Shown here piece by piece: positions 25,598-34,819 of a stretch of 64,000 nt of DNA. Under the pieces are notes generated by a model. The model made no database searches and was not told the origin of the DNA. It saw only the letters and a list, made by a program, of their open reading frames with translations. Position 1 is the first letter of the stretch; every line of letters starts with the position of its first letter. This stretch comes from Rhizobium sp. P38BS-XIX (lineage in GTDB: Bacteria > Pseudomonadota > Alphaproteobacteria > Rhizobiales > Rhizobiaceae): positions 404,036 through 468,035 of the forward strand of contig NZ_JABAIJ010000006.1 in assembly GCF_012641435.1 (NCBI RefSeq). Reading direction: 5' to 3'. The translations under genes were made by a program, and so were the position numbers.

Positions 25598-26689
25598 TCA
25601 GAACTTGCGCTCGAAGCGAAGGACGCCAGCCCACTGATCGGCATCGGCGGCATCCCAGTTCGTGTAGGACACTTCCGGCTCGATCAGCAGATCCTTGACC
25701 GGACGCCATGCGACGTTGGCGGTGGCGGCGAAGATCTTCGAGTCGGTGTAGGCAACCTGGGCATTAGCCTGCAGCTTCGGCGTCAGCTGGTAGCTTGCGC
25801 CGGTCCAGAAGGCCCAATCGCCCCAGCCGCAATCCGCACCGTTGGTCGGGCAGGCTGCGCGGTTGCTGTTGAGATAAGAGCCGGCATACTTGTTCAGCTT
25901 GTCGCCGTTCGTGTTCCAGCCGCCCATGAGGAAGGCCTTGAAGGCGCCGAAATCGGCATCGATACGAGCCTTGATCGCGCCTTCTTCAACGACGCTGTCA
26001 TAGCCGCCGATAACGCGCAGCGTCCATGCACCCGTCTTGTAACCGGCGCCGAGAACGACGTCCGGAGCATAGTGGTCACCCTTGCCGGTGCGCCATGCGC
26101 CGCCGTAGGAAGACGTATCGCTCGACGAGTTGGAATCTTCCAGCGAGATCACAGCCGTGAAACCGTTGCCGGCATCGTACTTGTAAGTCAGCTGGTTGAG
26201 TTCCTTCGGGCCGTCATAGATGACGTCGTCGTTGATGACGTTGCCGGCGTAGCCCATGAAGTAGTTGTACTGCGAGTCGGCCTTACCGACGAGGAAGCCG
26301 CCGAGGCTGATATTGGCCCAGAGCAGCTTGGTGCTGGTGGTGTTGCCGTCATTCCAGTCCCAACGGATGACCGTGTTGGTCTTCAGCGGGCCGTATTCAG
26401 TGTCGCTTGCGGTATCGACGCTCAGTTCCGCACGGGTATGCCAGAGCGTACCGATGTGGCTGTTTGCGTTGTAGGCATCATACCATTCGCCCTCGGTGCG
26501 GACGCGTCCGCCGACCTTCAGGCAGGTTTCGGTGCCGGGAATGAAGAAGTAGCCAGGGCCGTAAGCATCGCAGATACGAACGTATTCCAGCGGTTCCGGC
26601 TCGGCAGCCACGATGGCGTCAGCCGCCTGCGCTCCCGAAACAGCTGCCAGGGCGGCGGCCGAACCGAGAAGAAGACTTCTGATATTCAT
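25598..26689 (-). CDS. ropA: Outer-membrane porin (RopA family)
   Basis: The 363-residue protein has a signal peptide (MNIRSLLLGSAAALAAVSGAQA). The mature start (ADAIVAAEPEPLEYVRICDAYG) followed by a conserved Cys pair (ICDAYGPGYFFIPGTETCLKVGG) is typical of Rhizobiales porins. The rest alternates polar and aromatic strands and ends in a C-terminal Phe (LRFERKF), the outer-membrane insertion signal. It forms a general diffusion channel. It is transcribed alone, with a terminator downstream and a long promoter region upstream. Confidence 0.93.
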   Translation of the reverse strand: MNIRSLLLGSAAALAAVSGAQAADAIVAAEPEPLEYVRICDAYGPGYFFIPGTETCLKVGGRVRTEGEWYDAYNANSHIGTLWHTRAELSVDTASDTEYGPLKTNTVIRWDWNDGNTTSTKLLWANISLGGFLVGKADSQYNYFMGYAGNVINDDVIYDGPKELNQLTYKYDAGNGFTAVISLEDSNSSSDTSSYGGAWRTGKGDHYAPDVVLGAGYKTGAWTLRVIGGYDSVVEEGAIKARIDADFGAFKAFLMGGWNTNGDKLNKYAGSYLNSNRAACPTNGADCGWGDWAFWTGASYQLTPKLQANAQVAYTDSKIFAATANVAWRPVKDLLIEPEVSYTNWDAADADQWAGVLRFERKF

Positions 26690-27032
26690 AGATTACTCCA
26701 ATCCAGTAGCGATTGGGCATGAGTCATCGCGCCGAGAAATCGACGTCCCTACCCCATTCCCGATGTGATAATCCCCACGAATGCCGCGCGCACCCCTTCG
26801 GATACGCCAGCGACGCGATGCCGGCGCTCCCCGAGCGACGTCACATCGTCGATATAACAATTAAATTTTGCACAACAAGATTTTGGGCACTCTAATTTCT
26901 GCTGCGACGCATCCAAAAAATTTTGCGTTGCAGGAAAATCACGTCACAATTCCTTCGTGAAATTGTCACATGCCAAAAATTACAGGAAATCAGAGAGTTG
27001 AGCCGTGCATAAGACACGGCTCAATCATAGCC
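26690..27032. promoter_or_regulatory. ropA upstream region with two dyads
   Basis: There is no gene in this AT-rich 343-base stretch. An imperfect 10-bp dyad, CTGCGACGCA (26902-26911) against TGCGTTGCAG (26924-26933), has one G-U pair and lies about 215 bases from the ropA start. A second dyad, ACAATT / AATTGT, spans 26946-26966. Both could be regulatory sites or leader structures. No promoter could be fixed. Confidence 0.4.
26998..27024 (-). terminator. Hairpin after opgC
   Basis: A 10-bp stem (TTGAGCCGTG / CACGGCTCAA) with a 7-base loop lies just past the opgC stop. The T-run is weak on the minus strand, so it may be a weak terminator or an mRNA end-protector. Confidence 0.6.
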
Positions 27033-28247
27033 TCAGGAATGCTTTCCGATCGAGGCTGAGAGGGCGCCGGTGTTCGGCGAGGCCTTCTGGGCGCGCTGGC
27101 CGGCAGCGTGAAGGCGTTTGTTTTCCAGATGGTAGGCGTAGAGGAACTGCGCAGCGATGCCGATGACGACGTAAATTGCGCCCACGACCGGGCTTTTATT
27201 CGTCACGTAAAGCAGAACCTGGCCAGCCATGGCGAGAATCGTGCCGGCAACGAAGATATTCAGCGAATGGCGGCCAAGAATGGTCAGCGGGTGATGGGCC
27301 GAACGCCGTAGGAATTGCGAGATGGCCGGGACGCTGACGATGAGATAGGCAAGCGCCAGAACATGCAGCAACCGCGGCAGAGATAGAAATGTCTTGTCGA
27401 AGCCGGTCACCACGGTCGGCAGGCCGAGCATCGCCAGATAGTCGCCAAGGACCCAGAGCTTGTCTGTCACCCAGATGAAGGACAGCAGCACATAGGCGCC
27501 AGTCAGTGCGATCAAAAAAGGGTTCGCCGGAATCCGACCGCCGCGTTTCACGTGCATCACGGCGACGAAGCCGATAACGAACAGCAACTGCCAGGACAGC
27601 GGATTGAGGAACCAGAAGCCTTCAAGCAGGGTCGTGTGCGGAGCAATGGAATAAACGCCCGATATGAGCCAGACGCTGGCGGAGATCAGAAGCAGCAGGA
27701 TCGGATTTTTCGCTTCCAGCAGCATGATGAGCGGCAGCATCAAAAACAGCGCCGCGTACATGGGGAGGATATTGTTATAACCGATTTGATGGCCAAGTGT
27801 CAGCAGCGCCGGGATACCGCCGGCCGGGTCCATGAGCAGCGCAAGGATATTGACCTCGCACAGCAGGCCTTTCTGGTGAAAGATCCACGCGCCGGAGATG
27901 AACAACACGAGCGTCACGAAGGTGGTGATCATATGCGCGGTGTAGAGAGTGAAAGCGCGTTTGACCGCCTTCCAGGTCATGGCGATCCGATTGCCGGGCG
28001 AAAAGCGCGTTCCGTAGGCAAGCGCCACGGACATGCCTGAAATCAGCACGAAAGCTTCGGCCCCATCCGAGAAGCCAAAGTTTTTCGAGGTCAGCATTTC
28101 AAACAACTGACCCGGTACGTGATTGATGAAGATCATGATCAGGGCGATAGCCCTGAGAACATCCAGCCGTGTATCCCGCGTCGATACCGGCTTCGGCACA
28201 CTGACTGGCCTTGCCAACGCCGGGCCGATTTCTGCCCTCGAGTCCAT
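27033..28247 (-). CDS. opgC: OpgC-type membrane acyltransferase (periplasmic glucan succinylation)
   Basis: The protein has about 404 residues and ten or so hydrophobic helices. The N-terminal motif RDTRLDVLRAIALIMIFINHVPGQ contains the H of the acyltransferase-3/OpgC family. The later RRSAHHPLTILGRHSLNIFVAGT is also typical of OpgC. OpgC proteins add succinyl groups to osmoregulated periplasmic glucans, here plausibly the cyclic glucan exported by NdvA. The ATG at 28247 has GGAGA upstream; an extra start seven codons earlier is not preferred. Confidence 0.87.
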   Translation of the reverse strand: MDSRAEIGPALARPVSVPKPVSTRDTRLDVLRAIALIMIFINHVPGQLFEMLTSKNFGFSDGAEAFVLISGMSVALAYGTRFSPGNRIAMTWKAVKRAFTLYTAHMITTFVTLVLFISGAWIFHQKGLLCEVNILALLMDPAGGIPALLTLGHQIGYNNILPMYAALFLMLPLIMLLEAKNPILLLLISASVWLISGVYSIAPHTTLLEGFWFLNPLSWQLLFVIGFVAVMHVKRGGRIPANPFLIALTGAYVLLSFIWVTDKLWVLGDYLAMLGLPTVVTGFDKTFLSLPRLLHVLALAYLIVSVPAISQFLRRSAHHPLTILGRHSLNIFVAGTILAMAGQVLLYVTNKSPVVGAIYVVIGIAAQFLYAYHLENKRLHAAGQRAQKASPNTGALSASIGKHS

Positions 28248-28874
28248 CAAACTCTCCTGTTCCGACAATCAAATGCAACCGGGGCCAAAGAGTTCCCTCC
28301 TGGTCCCAATCGTCGAAGCAAAACAGTGCAGAAAAAGCGACTGTCCGATCGGGTGATCGTTTTAGAATCGGGCGAACGCCCTGTCATTATTCTGGCCGAG
28401 TATCCGTTCGCATCGGGCGCTTTTGAGACGGAAATGCGGTATTTTCCGCCCAAAGGGCAAGTTCCGCCGCAAACACCGGCGATGACTTTGATGCAAATGC
28501 CTGAAACACCTGCGATCACGACTCGATATATTGGCCAGCTGACATGCAGATATCAGCGCCGGCCGCCAAGGCCAATCATTTTCCCTGATTCATTAGATAT
28601 CAGTCGCGGCGACGGAGAGCTTTACACGTTAGCTATCGCTTGATCACGATCATGTGCACGAACACACGCCGACAGCGTCGCTCAATCCCATCAGTTGGAT
28701 TTTGATGGTGAAGCCAAACCCACGCGCGCTTAACATGGTGATGTCAGGATGCGCTAGGGCGCAAACACCCTCCTAGAAGGCGGAAGCTTTGCTACCGTCA
28801 AATCCCGCATTCGGGATCGCGATTATGGGCAGAGGTTAATCTCCGGCGCACCTAAATGGCGGCGGTAGATTGGA
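28248..28874. other. Gene-poor stretch upstream of opgC
   Basis: These 627 bases hold no frame that I can support. The open frames here lack a convincing start context or family resemblance. Part of it must carry the opgC promoter. Confidence 0.5.
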
Positions 28875-29033
28875 TCAAACGACGATGCCGCAAACAATCG
28901 CGGCAACGAACAGAAACGCCGCCGAAAATAGAACAACGTGAACGGCCGTCTGAATCTTGTGCCGCGTCTTTGCGGCCCGCTTGGAACCATCGAACTGATT
29001 CACATGCGTATTCGACATACCCAAATTCGCCAT
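28875..29033 (-). CDS. Small single-helix membrane protein (52 aa)
   Basis: A short gene has a strong ribosome-binding site (GGAGG six bases before the ATG at 29033). It begins MANLGMSNTHVNQFDGSKRA, has a basic stretch (KRAAKTRHKIQ) and then one hydrophobic helix of about 22 residues (VHVVLFSAAFLFVAAIVCGIVV) up to the stop. The positive-inside rule places the N-terminus in the cytoplasm. I do not recognise a family. The clean start signal and the charge-then-helix design make it a likely real gene. Confidence 0.62.
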   Translation of the reverse strand: MANLGMSNTHVNQFDGSKRAAKTRHKIQTAVHVVLFSAAFLFVAAIVCGIVV

Positions 29034-29190
29034 GTGTTGCCTCCGTTCGTTTTTCTTATGCGTCTGAACCTAGAGCGGACATTCATACATTTCCTATCAA
29101 CTAGGTAGAGATGAATTTCCGTCCAGAAGTTCGCTCGAGAAAAAATAAACCACTGGATTTCTGGGGCTCAAAAGATCGGGATGATGCCGA

Positions 29191-29379
29191 TCAGCAGAGA
29201 ATGCGACGAGCCCAAATCAAGCTGCGCTCTATAGCGCCGTTGTCCACCGCCTGCTCTTCGGCAGGTCCGGTCTGGCGCAGGCACTTGTCGTCCGAATGGG
29301 AGGAAGACCGTGCACCTTCGCGCTTTGCCGGAGCCGGCGGATGAAGATAGCCCATGGTCATGCCACCCATGAAAAACAT
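29191..29379 (-). CDS. Small hypothetical protein (62 aa)
   Basis: The protein starts MFFMGGMTMGYLHPPAPAKRE and is preceded by GGAGG six bases before the ATG. The rest is polar (SHSDDKCLRQTGPAEEQAVDN) with no helix or domain that I recognise. It lies near the 52-residue membrane protein on the same strand, and both have strong ribosome-binding sites. The function is unknown. A longer frame from 29419 in another reading frame is its shadow. Confidence 0.45.
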   Translation of the reverse strand: MFFMGGMTMGYLHPPAPAKREGARSSSHSDDKCLRQTGPAEEQAVDNGAIERSLIWARRILC

Positions 29380-29539
29380 GCTCTGCCTCCACTTGCGTCT
29401 GACCCGTTTTCAGGATCACGAAAGTTAACCGCCATTAACGAGATCATGACAGAATTGCGGCACGTGTCAATAGTCTACACGATTAGTCGTGTTTCAGGGC
29501 CGATTCCTTAACGCTCACCGGCACTTGAAGCTCGTCCGC

Positions 29540-30289
29540 TCAGGCGCGGACGAACCCCTTGCTCGCAATCATCAGATTGCGCGTGTAGTCTTCCTTGACG
29601 TCACCCGACGCCAACTCTTTTGCCGTCAATCTCTCGACGACGGCGCCGTTGCGCATGACGGCCAGACGCTCGCACATATGGGTGACGACCCCGAGATCGT
29701 GGCTCACCATCACGAAGGTCAGGTTGCGGTCCTTGCGCACCTGTTCGAGAAGGTTGAGCACTTCGGCCTGCACCGAGGCATCGAGCGCCGATGTCGGCTC
29801 GTCGAGCAGCAGGATCGACGGTTCGACGATCAGGGCGCGGGCAATGGCAACGCGCTGGCGTTGACCGCCGGAGAGCTGATGCGGATAGCGGAAGCGGAAA
29901 CCGGTTCCCAGACCCACTTCGTCGAGCGCTCTCGCAATACGGGTTTCCGTATCGCTGATCCCGTGGATGGCCAACGGTTCCAGAAGCAACCGGTCGATCG
30001 TCTGGCGCGGATGCAGCGATCCGTAGGGATCCTGAAACACCATCTGCACCTGACGATAAAAGTCCTTGCTGCGCTTTGCGCCGCGCAGCCGCTCGGCGCC
30101 GATGCGGATCGTTCCATCGCTGACCGGCGCAAGACCGGCGACGGCCCTCAGCAGCGTCGATTTACCAGAGCCGGATTCGCCGACGAGACCGAAGGATTCG
30201 CCTTCGTTTACCTCGACCTTGACGGCATCCAGCGCATAATAGCCGTCATAGACGACGCTGAGACCATCAACTGCAAGTGCCGCCGTCAT
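29540..30289 (-). CDS. Peptide ABC transporter ATP-binding protein (DppF type)
   Basis: The 249-residue ATPase has Walker A GESGSGKST, signature LSGGQRQRVAIARAL, Walker B ILLLDEPTSALD and switch His in MVSHDL. The segment MVFQDPYGSLHPRQTIDRLLLEPL is typical of oligopeptide/dipeptide ATPases. It is the last gene of a six-gene minus-strand operon and overlaps the previous ATPase by four bases (ATGA), so the ATG at 30289 is used rather than 30298. Confidence 0.92.
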   Translation of the reverse strand: MTAALAVDGLSVVYDGYYALDAVKVEVNEGESFGLVGESGSGKSTLLRAVAGLAPVSDGTIRIGAERLRGAKRSKDFYRQVQMVFQDPYGSLHPRQTIDRLLLEPLAIHGISDTETRIARALDEVGLGTGFRFRYPHQLSGGQRQRVAIARALIVEPSILLLDEPTSALDASVQAEVLNLLEQVRKDRNLTFVMVSHDLGVVTHMCERLAVMRNGAVVERLTAKELASGDVKEDYTRNLMIASKGFVRA

Positions 30290-31119
30290 GCCGCCCACTC
30301 CGGTTTGCGGTCGAGAACCGGCAGCGGGTGACGATTCTGTCCGATGACGGGCATGCAGTTCAGCAAGCCGCGGGTGTAGGGATGCTGCGCGTTGTTCAAT
30401 TCGGAAGCCTTGAGTTCTTCCACGACCTTGCCGGCATACATGACGATGACGCGATCGCAGAAGGACGACACCAGACGCAGATCGTGCGAGACGAAAATCA
30501 AGCCCATGCCCCGCTCCGAGACGAGCTTGTCCATGATCTTGAGCACATCGAGCTGCACTGTGACGTCGAGTGCCGAAGTCGGCTCGTCGGCGATCAGGAG
30601 CTCCGGTCCGGCAATCAACATCATGGCGATCATGACACGCTGCCCCATACCACCGGATACCTCGTGCGGATGCAGGCCATAGACACGCGCGGGATCGCGA
30701 ATCTGCACCGCTTCGAGCATGGCCAGGGCGCGATCGCGCGCCTCCGCCTTGCCGATCTTCTCATGCGTGCGCAGCGTCTCGGTGATCTGCTTGCCGATGG
30801 TCATGACGGGATCGAGCGAATATTTCGGATCCTGCAGCACCATGGCGATGCGCTTTCCCCGCAGCGCGCGACGCTCTCTGGCCGAAACCGACAGGAGCTC
30901 GATACCGCTGAAATCCAGCTTGTCGGCCGTGACGATGCCATGCGGCGGCGTCAGCCCCATGATCGCGCGGCCGGTCTGCGACTTGCCGGAACCGCTCTCG
31001 CCGACAATCCCCAGCCGTTCGCGGCCGAGCGTGAAGGACACGCCGCGCACGGCGTCGATGACGCCGGTGCGGGTTGGGTAACGAACCCTGAGATTCTCGA
31101 CGGTCAAAAGTGTCGTCAT
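30286..31119 (-). CDS. Peptide ABC transporter ATP-binding protein (DppD type)
   Basis: The protein has 277 residues from the ATG at 31119 (MTTLLTVENLRVRYP). A longer frame running on upstream is only the antiframe shadow of the permease. It has Walker A GESGSGKSQ, signature VSGGMGQRVMIAMML and Walker B LLIADEPTSALDVTVQ. The C-terminal HPYTRGLLNCMPVIG segment marks the peptide/nickel family. It pairs with the downstream DppF-type ATPase to power the DppBC-type channel and overlaps both neighbours by four bases. Confidence 0.94.
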   Translation of the reverse strand: MTTLLTVENLRVRYPTRTGVIDAVRGVSFTLGRERLGIVGESGSGKSQTGRAIMGLTPPHGIVTADKLDFSGIELLSVSARERRALRGKRIAMVLQDPKYSLDPVMTIGKQITETLRTHEKIGKAEARDRALAMLEAVQIRDPARVYGLHPHEVSGGMGQRVMIAMMLIAGPELLIADEPTSALDVTVQLDVLKIMDKLVSERGMGLIFVSHDLRLVSSFCDRVIVMYAGKVVEELKASELNNAQHPYTRGLLNCMPVIGQNRHPLPVLDRKPEWAA

Positions 31120-32042
31120 TGGCCGCTCTCCTTCGGATCGAGCGCATCGCGCAGACCATCGCCGAGCAGGTTGAAGCCGAGGCTGACAATGAGGATCGCG
31201 ATGCCGGGCATGGCGGCCACCCACCATTGGTCGAGATAGTATTTGAAGCCGCTTGCGATCATGACGCCCCATTCCGGCAACGGCGGCTGCGCGCCGAGGC
31301 CGAGGAAACCGAGACCGGCAGCCGTCAGGATCACGCCGGCCATGTCGAGCGTGACACGAACGATGACCGACGAGATGCAGAGCGGCATGATGTGGCGGAA
31401 GATGATGCGCAACGAGGAAGCGCCCATCAGCTTTACCGCCGCGATATAATCGGAGTGCCGCACGGTCATCGTTTCCGCACGCGCCAGGCGCGCATAAGGC
31501 GGCCATGAGGTGATCGCAATGGCGATGACGGCGTTTTCGATACCGGCCCCGAGCGCGCCGGCGAAGGCGAGCGCCAGCACCAGCTTCGGGAAGGCGAGGA
31601 AGATATCCGTGACGCGCATCAGGATCGTATCGACCCAGCCGCCCATATAACCGGATACCATGCCGATGATCAGCCCGATCGGCGCCGATATGATCGCCAC
31701 CAGCACGACGATGTAGAGCGTCCAGCGCGAACCATAGATCAGGCGCGAGAGAATATCGCGGCCGAGATCGTCGGTGCCGAGCAGGTAGCCGGGCGTGCCG
31801 GGCGGTTTCAGATAGGCGTTCGTAAGGTCGCCGATCACGGGGGAGTGCGGTGCGATGACATCTGCCAGCGCCGCTATCAGCACGAGCGCGACGATGATCA
31901 GCAGGCCGAGGACGGCCAGACGATTGGCGGAAAACTGGCGCCACGTAACATAGGCGCGTCCAAGTCTCGCCTGCCGGCGGGACTGCGGCCGCTCGGAGAG
32001 CAGCCAGTCCCTCAGGCTGGGTTGGGTGGTCTCAACAGTCAT
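31116..32042 (-). CDS. Peptide ABC transporter permease (DppC type)
   Basis: The 308-residue inner-membrane protein has the N-terminal DppC/OppC region (FSANRLAVLGLLIIVALVLIA...IAPHSP) and GTDDLGRDILSRLIYGSRWTL. The EAA-type loop is YIAAVKLMGASSLRIIFRHIMP. It overlaps the ATPase downstream and the DppB-type permease upstream by four bases each, showing tight coupling. Confidence 0.94.
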   Translation of the reverse strand: MTVETTQPSLRDWLLSERPQSRRQARLGRAYVTWRQFSANRLAVLGLLIIVALVLIAALADVIAPHSPVIGDLTNAYLKPPGTPGYLLGTDDLGRDILSRLIYGSRWTLYIVVLVAIISAPIGLIIGMVSGYMGGWVDTILMRVTDIFLAFPKLVLALAFAGALGAGIENAVIAIAITSWPPYARLARAETMTVRHSDYIAAVKLMGASSLRIIFRHIMPLCISSVIVRVTLDMAGVILTAAGLGFLGLGAQPPLPEWGVMIASGFKYYLDQWWVAAMPGIAILIVSLGFNLLGDGLRDALDPKESGQ

Positions 32043-33106
32043 TTACGTCGAGTCCTTGGATCGAGAGTCCGATACAGGAGATCGGAAATGAGATTGATGC
32101 CGATGAAGACAGTGCCGACGACGATGGTGCCGCCAAGAACGGCGTTCATGTCGGCATTGCGCAGCGAGCTGGTGATGTAGAAGCCGATACCGGGCCAGGA
32201 AAAGACGATCTCCGTCAGTACCGACCCTTCGAGCAACCCGGCATAGGAAAGCGCGATCACGGTAATCAGCGGCACCATGGCGCTGCGAAGAGCATGGCCC
32301 CAGATGACCCGCGTTTCCGAAAGCCCCTTGGCGCGAGCAGCGACGATATATTCCTGCCCCAGCTCGTTCAGCATGAAGCTGCGCGTCATGCGGCTGATAT
32401 AGGCCAGCGAGAAATAGCCGAGCAGCGACGCCGGCAGAATGATGTGACGGAAGACATCCCAGAAGACGTCCCACTGCCCCTGCATGGCGCTGTCGAGCAG
32501 GAAAAAGCCCGTGATCGGCTCGAAGGTATATTCAAACGCGATGTCGATGCGGCCCGGGTAAGCCACCCAGTTCAGCTTCGCATAGAAGATGACGAGCGAC
32601 ACCATAGCCAACCAGAAGACCGGCACGGAATAGCCGACAAGGCCGATGACACGGACGATCTGGTCGATGAAACTGTTGCGCCGCACGGCGGCGAGAACCC
32701 CGAAGGGAACGCCGAACAGCGCGCCGATGATCGTGCCGACGGTCGCAAGCTCCATCGTCGCCGGGAAGACCCGCTTGATGTCGTCCATGACCGGATTGGT
32801 CGTCAGCACCGACGTGCCGAAATCGCCGCTGAGCGCGCTCAGCAGATAATAATAGAACTGCAGATAAAGCGGCTGGTCGAGATGCATCTCGCGCCGAAGA
32901 CGCTCCAGCACCTGTTGCGGCGCGTGATCGCCGGCGATCGCCAGTGCCGGATCGATCGGTATGACGCGGCCGATGAAGAAGGTGACGGCCAGAAGGCCGA
33001 GATAGGTGGTGACTGCCACGACGAGAAATCGCAGCAGCCCCATGAAAAAGGGAGCGGCACGGCCCTTCTTGGGCCGCACCTGCATTTTCCGTTCAACACT
33101 GCTCAA
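32039..33106 (-). CDS. Peptide ABC transporter permease (DppB type)
   Basis: The 355-residue inner-membrane protein has the DppB pattern: an N-terminal helix, GDFGTSVLTTNPVMDDIKRVFPATMELA, and the EAA loop EYIVAARAKGLSETRVIWGHALRSAMVPLITV. It is about 20 residues longer at the N-terminus than usual because of a basic tail (VERKMQVRPKKGRA). It lies 21 bases after the binding protein gene. Confidence 0.94.
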   Translation of the reverse strand: MSSVERKMQVRPKKGRAAPFFMGLLRFLVVAVTTYLGLLAVTFFIGRVIPIDPALAIAGDHAPQQVLERLRREMHLDQPLYLQFYYYLLSALSGDFGTSVLTTNPVMDDIKRVFPATMELATVGTIIGALFGVPFGVLAAVRRNSFIDQIVRVIGLVGYSVPVFWLAMVSLVIFYAKLNWVAYPGRIDIAFEYTFEPITGFFLLDSAMQGQWDVFWDVFRHIILPASLLGYFSLAYISRMTRSFMLNELGQEYIVAARAKGLSETRVIWGHALRSAMVPLITVIALSYAGLLEGSVLTEIVFSWPGIGFYITSSLRNADMNAVLGGTIVVGTVFIGINLISDLLYRTLDPRTRRK

Positions 33107-33127
33107 AAGACTAATCCCGTCGGACCA

Positions 33128-34768
33128 TCACTTGGAGACCGGCCAGACGAAGTTGTTATCAAAGCTCGGGCCGAGCTTGAAATCCTTCACGTCCTTGCGA
33201 TAGCCGGCAACTTCCGTCTGCTGATAGAGAATGACGAACGGGCTGGCATCCAGGAACTTCTTCTGAATTTCCTGATACATGGCGCCGCGCTTGGTCGCAT
33301 CGCCCTCGAAGAGAGCAGCCTTCGCTTCCTTTTCCAGCTCAGGCGAGGTCCAGGTGTTGCGCCAGGTCAGCGTCTTGTTGGTGCTGGCATCGGAATTGTC
33401 GTCGTTCGTGGTGAATGTGTCGGCGTTGGAATGGGGATCCCAATAGTCCGGGCCCCAGTTGCCGAAATAGATATCGTGATTGCGGGCGCGATACTTCGTC
33501 AGCTTCTGCTTGCCGTCACCGGGGATGATTTCCACCTTGATGCCGGCTTGGCCGAGCGTCTGCTGGATCGCAGTTGCGATGCTGGTATCCGGCTCGATGC
33601 TGCGGACGTCCATGGTGATCGGGAATCCATCAGGCAGACCTGCCTTGGCCAGCAATTCCTTGGCCTTGGCGACGTCGAGCTTGAACGGATTTTCGTCGAG
33701 CGAGCCGAGCATGCCCTTCGGTTCGAAGGTCTGATGGATCTCGCCGATGCCCTTGATCAGCGTCTTGCCGATGGCATCGTAGTCGACCAGATACTTGAAG
33801 GCCTGCTGCACCTCGGGCTTGGCAAGGTTCGCATTCTTCTGGTTGAGGCTCATGTAGTAGATCGTGCCCTTCGGCGCGCTTGTGGACGCGAGCTTCGGGT
33901 TCTTCTCGACAGCCTCGAGATCGGTCGGAGAAAGGTTGCGGGCGATATCGATGTCGCCGTTCTCCAGTGCCAGACGCTGCGCGGAGCTTTCCTTCATGAA
34001 GCGATAGATGACGCGGTTCAGCTTCGTCTTGTCGCCATAGTAATTGTCGTTGCGCTCAAGCACGACGGCTTCGTTGGCGCGCCATTCGCGCAGCTTGAAC
34101 GGACCGGAACCGGCAAAGCCCGTTTTCAGCCATGCATTGCCGAAATCGTTGTCATACTTGTAGTCGGCGGTCGGCGTTGCCGGCTTCACGTGCTGCAGGA
34201 CCAGCTTCTTGTCGACGATTTCGGCGACGGTCGCGGTCAGGCAGTTGAGCACGAAGCTCGGTGCGTAAGGCTTGTCGACGGTGAAGGTGAAAGTATTCGG
34301 ATCGGTCGCCTTGGCCTTTTCCGTCACGTTGTCGCCGGTAAGGCCGAACTGCGTGAGGATGAATGCCGGGCTCTTGTTCAGCTTGACGACGCGCTCGAAA
34401 GACCATGCAACGTCATCGGCGGTGATCGGGTTGCCGGAGGCAAACTTCAGGCCGGGCTTCAGCTTGAACGTATAGGTCAGGTGGTCGTCGGAAACGGACC
34501 AGCTTTCGGCAATGTCGCCCTTGATCTTCGAGGTGTCGTCGATGTCGAGGCGCACCAGCAGGCTGTAGGTGTTGCCGGTGATTTCGGCAGCCGAGAGCTC
34601 ATAGGCTTCTGCCGGATCCATGCTCAGGATATCGTCGAATGCAAAGCCTTCGACAAGTGTGTCCTTCGGCGTTGCGGCATATGCGTTCGGCGCCGCCATC
34701 AACAGAAGCGAAAGAGCGACACCGGCGGAAAGCGCGCGGAAACCGCTGTTCATCTTGCTTATCATCAT
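33128..34768 (-). CDS. Peptide ABC transporter, family-5 periplasmic binding protein
   Basis: The protein has about 546 residues: a signal peptide ending near PNAYA, then SBP-family-5 features (LVEGFAFDDILSMDPAEAYE, ESWSVSDDHLTYTFKLKPGLKFASGNPITADDVAWSFERV). These proteins bind peptides or related solutes for DppBCDF-type importers. Three ATGs lie close together; the one at 34768 gives the AGGGGA site a normal spacing. The preceding dipeptidase gene in the same operon supports a peptide substrate. Confidence 0.92.
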   Translation of the reverse strand: MMISKMNSGFRALSAGVALSLLLMAAPNAYAATPKDTLVEGFAFDDILSMDPAEAYELSAAEITGNTYSLLVRLDIDDTSKIKGDIAESWSVSDDHLTYTFKLKPGLKFASGNPITADDVAWSFERVVKLNKSPAFILTQFGLTGDNVTEKAKATDPNTFTFTVDKPYAPSFVLNCLTATVAEIVDKKLVLQHVKPATPTADYKYDNDFGNAWLKTGFAGSGPFKLREWRANEAVVLERNDNYYGDKTKLNRVIYRFMKESSAQRLALENGDIDIARNLSPTDLEAVEKNPKLASTSAPKGTIYYMSLNQKNANLAKPEVQQAFKYLVDYDAIGKTLIKGIGEIHQTFEPKGMLGSLDENPFKLDVAKAKELLAKAGLPDGFPITMDVRSIEPDTSIATAIQQTLGQAGIKVEIIPGDGKQKLTKYRARNHDIYFGNWGPDYWDPHSNADTFTTNDDNSDASTNKTLTWRNTWTSPELEKEAKAALFEGDATKRGAMYQEIQKKFLDASPFVILYQQTEVAGYRKDVKDFKLGPSFDNNFVWPVSK

Positions 34769-34819
34769 TGTTTTCATTCCCCTCTTAACAAACTCTACGC
34801 AACATCAGAACGCAATTGA

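Noticed and set aside
28248..28874. Small minus-strand frame of 90 codons overlapping the opgC start
   Set aside because: Cys/Gly-rich sequence without start context; it overlaps the opgC ribosome-binding site.
31120..31944. Long N-terminal extension of the DppD-type ATPase frame
   Set aside because: Arg/His-rich, low-information sequence that is the shadow of the DppC permease in another frame; the ATG at 31119 overlaps dppC by four bases as expected.
32294..34819. 841-codon plus-strand open frame
   Set aside because: It lies opposite the peptide-binding protein and permease genes, which have clear families. It arises from GC-rich codon use.
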